64,000 nucleotides of DNA from Ephydatia muelleri. Taxonomy: Eukaryota; Porifera; Demospongiae; Spongillida; Spongillidae. Shown in pieces: positions 58,830-64,000 of this stretch. The notes under the pieces were generated by a model. That model was not told the DNA's origin. It searched no databases and worked only from the letters and a program-made list of their open reading frames with translations. The DNA is taken from contig JABACO010000023.1 of NCBI GenBank assembly GCA_013339895.1, forward strand, positions 5,047,175-5,111,174. Direction: 5' to 3'. Numbering within the stretch: position 1 is the first letter of the stretch; each line of letters opens with the position of its first letter. Position numbers and translations under genes: made by a program.

Positions 58830-61350
58830 GTGTGGGCGGGAGTTGTGTGTTAATACCAGTCCAAGGGTGTTGTGTATATGTGTGTGTGTAAATACCTATC
58901 CTGGGGGTATGTGACCAAATAGAAGCTTGTATAGGATGTGTCCAAGAGGGGGGGGTGTGGTGTGGTTTTATATATTGTGTCCCGAAGAAGGTTAGCAATA
59001 ATTGTCATCCATAGGGGTGTAGGGTTAAATAATAGAGTAGCCCAATAGTGCTAGCACCCTCAGCCATAGAACTAGTGTACACCTGCAGCCGCTTTTACCT
59101 TTTGAAAGCTCCTGTGTGCAGACTCCATTGACTCCAACTGCAAGCCAAAGTAATGGCATCATCTAACATGTTAGACTGGTCTGTAATAGTTTTAGATAAC
59201 AGTGAATAAATCAGTTACAACATGCGCAACCTCACTGAAAACACCGTCTCTGCTGCGCTGTGTGAAAGTTGCACTGCCCCTCCACCTCTACATCACAATA
59301 TATTTACAATAGGGGTGTTGATCGGCATGCAACATAGCACTCAAGTAGACTACATTTTATGTATAACTTTTATGGATATATCACTGAGTTGGACATGCAT
59401 GTAAATTTTAATCTAAATACTGTGTAAGAACTGTTATCACAATTATGTATACAGTGTACACCCCCAGACCTCTCCCCTCTTTAGCCCCCCCCCCCCCCCC
59501 CTTCCTTTTTTCCTTTATCCACCCTTGCTACGTCAGAAGGCGCGCACTATTTATTGAGACACTTCTTCACTGCTGTGTAGTGAACCTCACTACTATCGAA
59601 ACAAAAGCTAACACATTTGACTTCCTATGCAAAACACCTCATTCTCCACACAGACACTTCTTCACTACTGTGTAGTGAACCTCACTACTATCGAAACAAA
59701 AGCTAACACATTTGACTTCCTATGCAAAACACCTCATCTTCCAATAGAGAAAACTAGTCCCGACCTTTCCTGTCGTTGGGAATGCCAGAATAATATGAAT
59801 CTGTGTAGCTTATGGTCCTATGTACACCTGGTAAAGATCTAGCCCCATTACAAGAAATGTTGAACTTGATCTTCAAGCTAGTTGGACATACTCTAAACTT
59901 AACATATCATACATGCATGCTTAGATTGCAATATTAGATGCCATAATGATTGATGATAAGTTTACTGGATGTCTAGAACTTGTCAGAGTATCACAGGGCT
60001 GTCGGAGCTAGATGTGCTGTTTTGATAACGATACTGCAAGACAAATCCTCCAAACCGAGCACATGTGCCGGTTAACCCTTGTCCACAAATGGCATTTTTT
60101 CTTCATAGCTTGTGATGGAGACAGCATCCACAATGAGTATGGCTAGATAGCAAATTGCTGTTACTGCAATGGAGACTAGCGCTTCATCTGAAACGGTATT
60201 TAGTCTCACAGGTCAGGGCATGTGCCAATTGATGAACACATCTCAATTCTGAGAGAGATCAATCCATTTTGAAGCTTTGTAATTGGATACCAGTTAAGAA
60301 CTTGGACAGAGCAGAGTAATTCGTTAGTTTCGATAGCAATTGCTATGATAATGCAATATCTGTTTCTGTTATTCAATATGCATTTAATGCTAATAATCAA
60401 AATAATAAGAGAGGTTCGAGAGTGTTTGAATTAAACATCCGTCGAAGTCCTGTCAAACGATGTTGTACTTCATTGAAATCCAACACTCATGTTGAAATCA
60501 CTGGTAGAGATATACATGTCATCATGTCACTTATCAACAACTACGGAGTACTAATGAAAACAAAGTGTTTGATTTATATGCACAGTAAATTGTACACACC
60601 CATACTCACACCACATTGTTCAATAAAACAAATTACAATTTGTTATTTTTTCTTACCTATCACAGAAGGTGTGTACAAAATGTATTTATGGCATTGTATG
60701 TCACTCTCATATTTTGGACACACAGGTGAAGCTAGGAATGGTAAGTCATTGGATTAATATTCTAATGGCATGAACCATGTTTGCTTTGTGAGCTAGCAGT
60801 TTCAATGTTGGTTTATTCATTTTAGCACCACAATTGTGTGATGTCCGTATTCAAAATACATATACTATGTGAAATTTGATTTGCAGTTTACTAAAAATGA
60901 CCAAATGTGTACTTTGTGAAGCAGTGTTGAATATTGAATAAGACTATGCTAATTTTTCTTACATTTAGTCTTGGTTGTATTTATTTATACAGTCTATATT
61001 CATTGAGTATGTACACACATGTGCATGTTTACATGACCCTAGAGCTAATTACAGTTGTACATTGCATACAGTAGTGACTGACACAGCTTAACAATAGGCG
61101 CCCTATTCATTGAGATGCTCAGCAAGCTGCCGGTTTTCTGAGCATGACCCTCTAGGACTGTCATGAATTGGTGAAGGCGTACCAGATCGATCCATATGGA
61201 TAGATAAAAGCACTAGGGTTGTGCAAAGAAAACCAGTTGCTGTATACGTTAAGGGCTTGTACTGATAATTGTTGATATGAATCGTGCCATGCCCAATTGG
61301 TCTAGCATCTAATAAATTAGGGGCTTTAAACGTAAGTCTGCCTGCGACAA
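58830..61350. other. non-coding stretch with small repeats
   Basis: Contains a poly(C) run near 59486–59502, the tandem duplication at 59558–59745 and AT-rich sequence. Open frames at 60206–60400 and 60422–60757 resemble nothing I know. Confidence 0.35.
59558..59745. repeat. tandem duplication, 95 bp period, two copies
   Basis: GACACTTCTTCACT(G/A)CTGTG … CTATGCAAAACACCTCAT is repeated almost exactly at 59558 and 59653. Confidence 0.85.
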
Positions 61351-61356
61351 ACCATT

Positions 61357-62150
61357 CTACACAGTGACATAACGAGCCGTCCTTCCCACCAGAACCATGG
61401 GAGAGCTATAAGAATGGAATGGGAAATGCGATGGACAGAAAGTCCACTGAGCATGTAGACCCTGTTTCAATGTTATGTTCTGCGAACTGTGCTGCCCGGA
61501 GGTGTTTGCTAGCACCTGTGAAAACATGTTTATCAGACTTTGCAATTCTCTCCTATCATGTTTGGTGAGCTGACTCTCAGAAGGGTATATCCCCGCTCTT
61601 GGCTCTCTCCTGACAGGAATTTTCTCATCCCCATCCATTTTTGTTCCACTCTCAGACCAGTAAATGGAACTGCTGGAATACTTGCACAACAGCCTAATAT
61701 TAAATAGTCTTTCCCTCTTTCAAATAATTCACTTTTCCAACTTGCCTTGTAAGGGTCTTGCCACTATGCAATAAACACTTACCTGTTCTCTCATGCCACC
61801 GTTGTATCTTGTAGCACGTCCAGGGAGTAGTGCCGTACAGCAATTCAAATGTGAAATATTTGGAGACCTTATGATATGCAAGTAAAACAATTAATTGTTT
61901 TATCTGGGTTATGAATTTCCTCTGCATTGACTTTAACGTTTGATAGAAGTCAGACAAGCAAATCCATCCATCTGGGGATGGTACTTGGTGGTAAAAAATG
62001 GTCAGATATTAAGTAATCAGTATGTCTCAGTAGCTGTTCACGGTTGACTTGTAAAATTCTAGCCTTGATCGGTAAGGATCTCGCCAGGTATGCCAATGCA
62101 TGCAAACATATGGAGACAGTTCTACAGGCGTCCTCAGCTTTTGTTTAGTA
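61357..62150 (-). mobile_element. degraded Ty3/Gypsy pol remnant
   Basis: The minus strand from about 62110 shows IGIPGEILTDQG, TTKYHPQMDGF and LKSMQRKF…SKYFTFELLYGTTPW, integrase blocks in shifting frames. Directly downstream (61605–61480) comes LTKHDRRELQSLINMFSQVL. That resembles the linker which in Gypsy elements normally precedes the reverse transcriptase, so the order is unusual and suggests a junction of two copies. Confidence 0.7.
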
Positions 62151-63190
62151 CTGCCTCAGAATACATGCCAAAGTCTATAACTACTTTGTGGTACTTGTCC
62201 TACTATATCTGTTTGCAATTTTCTGAAAAGGCTTCACCATTATAGGTGTGATATACAGCCTAGCCCTGCTACAGCTACCACAAATACACATAATCTACAG
62301 CATTATATACTGTGACGGTTGGAGGTTAGTTCCACGTTGGCTAGCGCAATAGCACACAGCTCAAAGCTAGGGATCAACCTTTCAGCACTTCTGGGGGTAC
62401 CACATGTTGTAAAGCCTAGCTTCCCCCACTGGGCCAAAAGTGGAATTTCAGATCATTTCGGCTTCTTACACAATGTGACATTTGATACAAATTATAGCTT
62501 GCCACATGACATGTCCTATTTCCTCCCGTCTGAAATTTAAGTGAAATTTGACATTTTTTGCAACTCTGGAAATGTGTATGGCCATACCAAGTTTCAATTC
62601 ATTTTTGGTATATGCAAAACATGACATTTCAATGCACATTTCATCCTCTGCACAAAATGTCACATTACTGCATGTGTAAATTTGTTAGAAATGTGATATG
62701 ATGTATACATACAAGAAATTTGCTGAAATGTGAAATTTAAGAGTGATTTTCATATCACACAAAATATGACATTTTGTACAAATTTCATTTTATATAGGAT
62801 AATTCACAAGGTGCACTATATATATATATGTGCAAGCTATACCGGAAAAGTTAAATTATATCTGTGTTTGCAATTACGAACTGTACGTGTGTGCCTCTTT
62901 CTTTATATTCCTCTCCTGGGTCACAACTTTGTAATGCAGCAGAACTATTTGTGGTCATTGTTAAAAATGTTAAAATTGGCGTACCTCCTCCTCAGCTTCA
63001 GTAGGCTAGCAACTTGTTATTTTGCGTATCATGTGTCTGTGTCATGTATTTATGCTTGTACTTTTTCATGTTCAATAATAATAAATAATAATAACTGATC
63101 ATAATAATAATATTATAATAACTTAATCAATTAGTGCTTTCATACATTCAATGAAACAAGTACAACAAATTTTGTGACACGAATAAATAT
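62151..63190. other. non-coding stretch with a recurring AAATGTGACATTT-like motif
   Basis: Between 62480 and 62790 short words such as AATGTGACATTT, AAAATGTCACATT and AAATATGACATTTTG recur in both orientations, suggesting a decayed satellite or foldback. An (AAT)n run lies at 63075–63120. No exon. Confidence 0.45.
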
Positions 63191-63198
63191 ATTGCATT

Positions 63199-64000
63199 CT
63201 ATTCAATCAGAGGTACTATGACCAACACAGATTCACCATCTATTTTTCGCATGCAGTATGCACAACGATGCAATAAACAATCAATGGGCAAAAAATAACA
63301 CTTCCCATCTTTCTCAAATGAAGTGCTCCAAACTTCTGCTGGTTTCCCAATCAAGTTTTTTTTACAGTGCTTCATGTACCTTGAAACGACTACATACTTT
63401 GCATTATGCATATGTCCATCAGCAGTAAATGAAATGCTGGCAAAATATAATATTTTGACAGGACAATTTTGCAAATCGTTTGCAGATTGAATTTGAGTAT
63501 CATCATAAACGCCATTCTTCCAGTTAACTATAGCAACAAAGTGCTTGCTTCGATTGTTCATAGCAGAAGTAAATTTCATATCATTATGATTCACATCAGA
63601 ATACTTCGTAAAAATTGAGCAAATTTCAAGTTTCAAAGAAACTGGGTATGTAAAACGCAGGATGTTGTACAACATTTGTAATTCACAATCTTTTAATACA
63701 CAACGCCTGCATATGGAGTGACACTTGGTTTCCTTTTCATCAGGCAACTTATTCATCTCATCCAGAACCAACAAGTCAATCATTGGATCATATGCATACA
63801 CTGAATTGTCCTTGGTAAATCTTCTCATTAACTGCACTTCAATGGATTTATTGTTATTGGGTTGCTTTCCCAAAATTCCATTGTATCGCTCGTAAGAAAA
63901 TAGCCAAATTGAGTGTATGGGACCATAATCTAATAACAAGTCTTTATAATGACAATGCATGTGCATATTTGGAGTAGTACACTCCTTTCCATACGTTTCT
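63199..64000 (-). CDS. Tnp2/CACTA-like transposase, C-terminal part (5' end outside window)
   Basis: Open from the window edge to a stop at about 63199 (about 266 codons). It opens with CTTPNMHMHCHYKDLLLDYG and continues IWLFSYERYNGILG and NNNKSIEVQLMRRF, the conserved region after the catalytic core in Tnp2-type (En/Spm, CACTA) transposon proteins of animals. The rest, ending FLPIDCLLHRCAYCMRKIDG, is the usual divergent C-terminus. No stop or frameshift is visible, so the copy may be young or co-opted. The catalytic domain and element ends lie outside the window. Confidence 0.75.
   Translation of the reverse strand, partial: ETYGKECTTPNMHMHCHYKDLLLDYGPIHSIWLFSYERYNGILGKQPNNNKSIEVQLMRRFTKDNSVYAYDPMIDLLVLDEMNKLPDEKETKCHSICRRCVLKDCELQMLYNILRFTYPVSLKLEICSIFTKYSDVNHNDMKFTSAMNNRSKHFVAIVNWKNGVYDDTQIQSANDLQNCPVKILYFASISFTADGHMHNAKYVVVSRYMKHCKKNLIGKPAEVWSTSFEKDGKCYFLPIDCLLHRCAYCMRKIDGESVLVIVPLIE

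Overview
The window looks like nuclear DNA of an early-branching animal, most likely a sponge. The genes are split into many short exons by GT–AG introns. The introns carry many copies of the palindrome TACATGTA, CA/TG tracts and minisatellites. Degenerate reverse-transcriptase copies belong to a family I associate with sponge genomes. This assignment is an inference from gene style and repeats; nothing in the window names the species.

Layout. 40–5041 (+): the 3' part of an unrecognised coiled-coil gene, followed by degraded retroelement pieces and a small inverted-repeat transposon. 7737–29455 (+): a nearly complete gene for the centriolar/ciliary coiled-coil protein CEP162, about 24 exons. 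Its introns hold a 2.3 kb foldback element, a long pyrimidine tract and two large minisatellites. 29875–34232 (-): a complete 16-exon CYB5R4 (Ncb5or) gene, tail to tail with CEP162; all exon phases close. 35.5–41.5 kb: a graveyard of at least seven truncated copies of one non-LTR-type retroelement, several ending in (AAT)n tails. 41.6–47.2 kb: weak exon candidates and the 5' half of a Ty3/Gypsy element with a 136 bp LTR. 47.7–58.1 kb (+): a gene assembled largely from microexons. Seven are exactly 21 nt, phase 0, and each encodes one coiled-coil heptad. The microexons lie in tandemly duplicated intron–exon units, one of which was split by a piggyBac-like element. 58.3–64 kb: two more degraded Gypsy integrase regions, short repeats, and the 3' part of a Tnp2/CACTA-like transposase running off the right edge.

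The most unusual system is the heptad-per-exon array at 53.5–57.6 kb. Units there have been gained by duplication and lost by splice-site decay, so coiled-coil length would change in whole heptads. CEP162 and CYB5R4 are identified from conserved peptides across many exons and from consistent splice phases. The microexon gene is supported only by splice signals, exact lengths, phase and heptad register; its ends are tentative.
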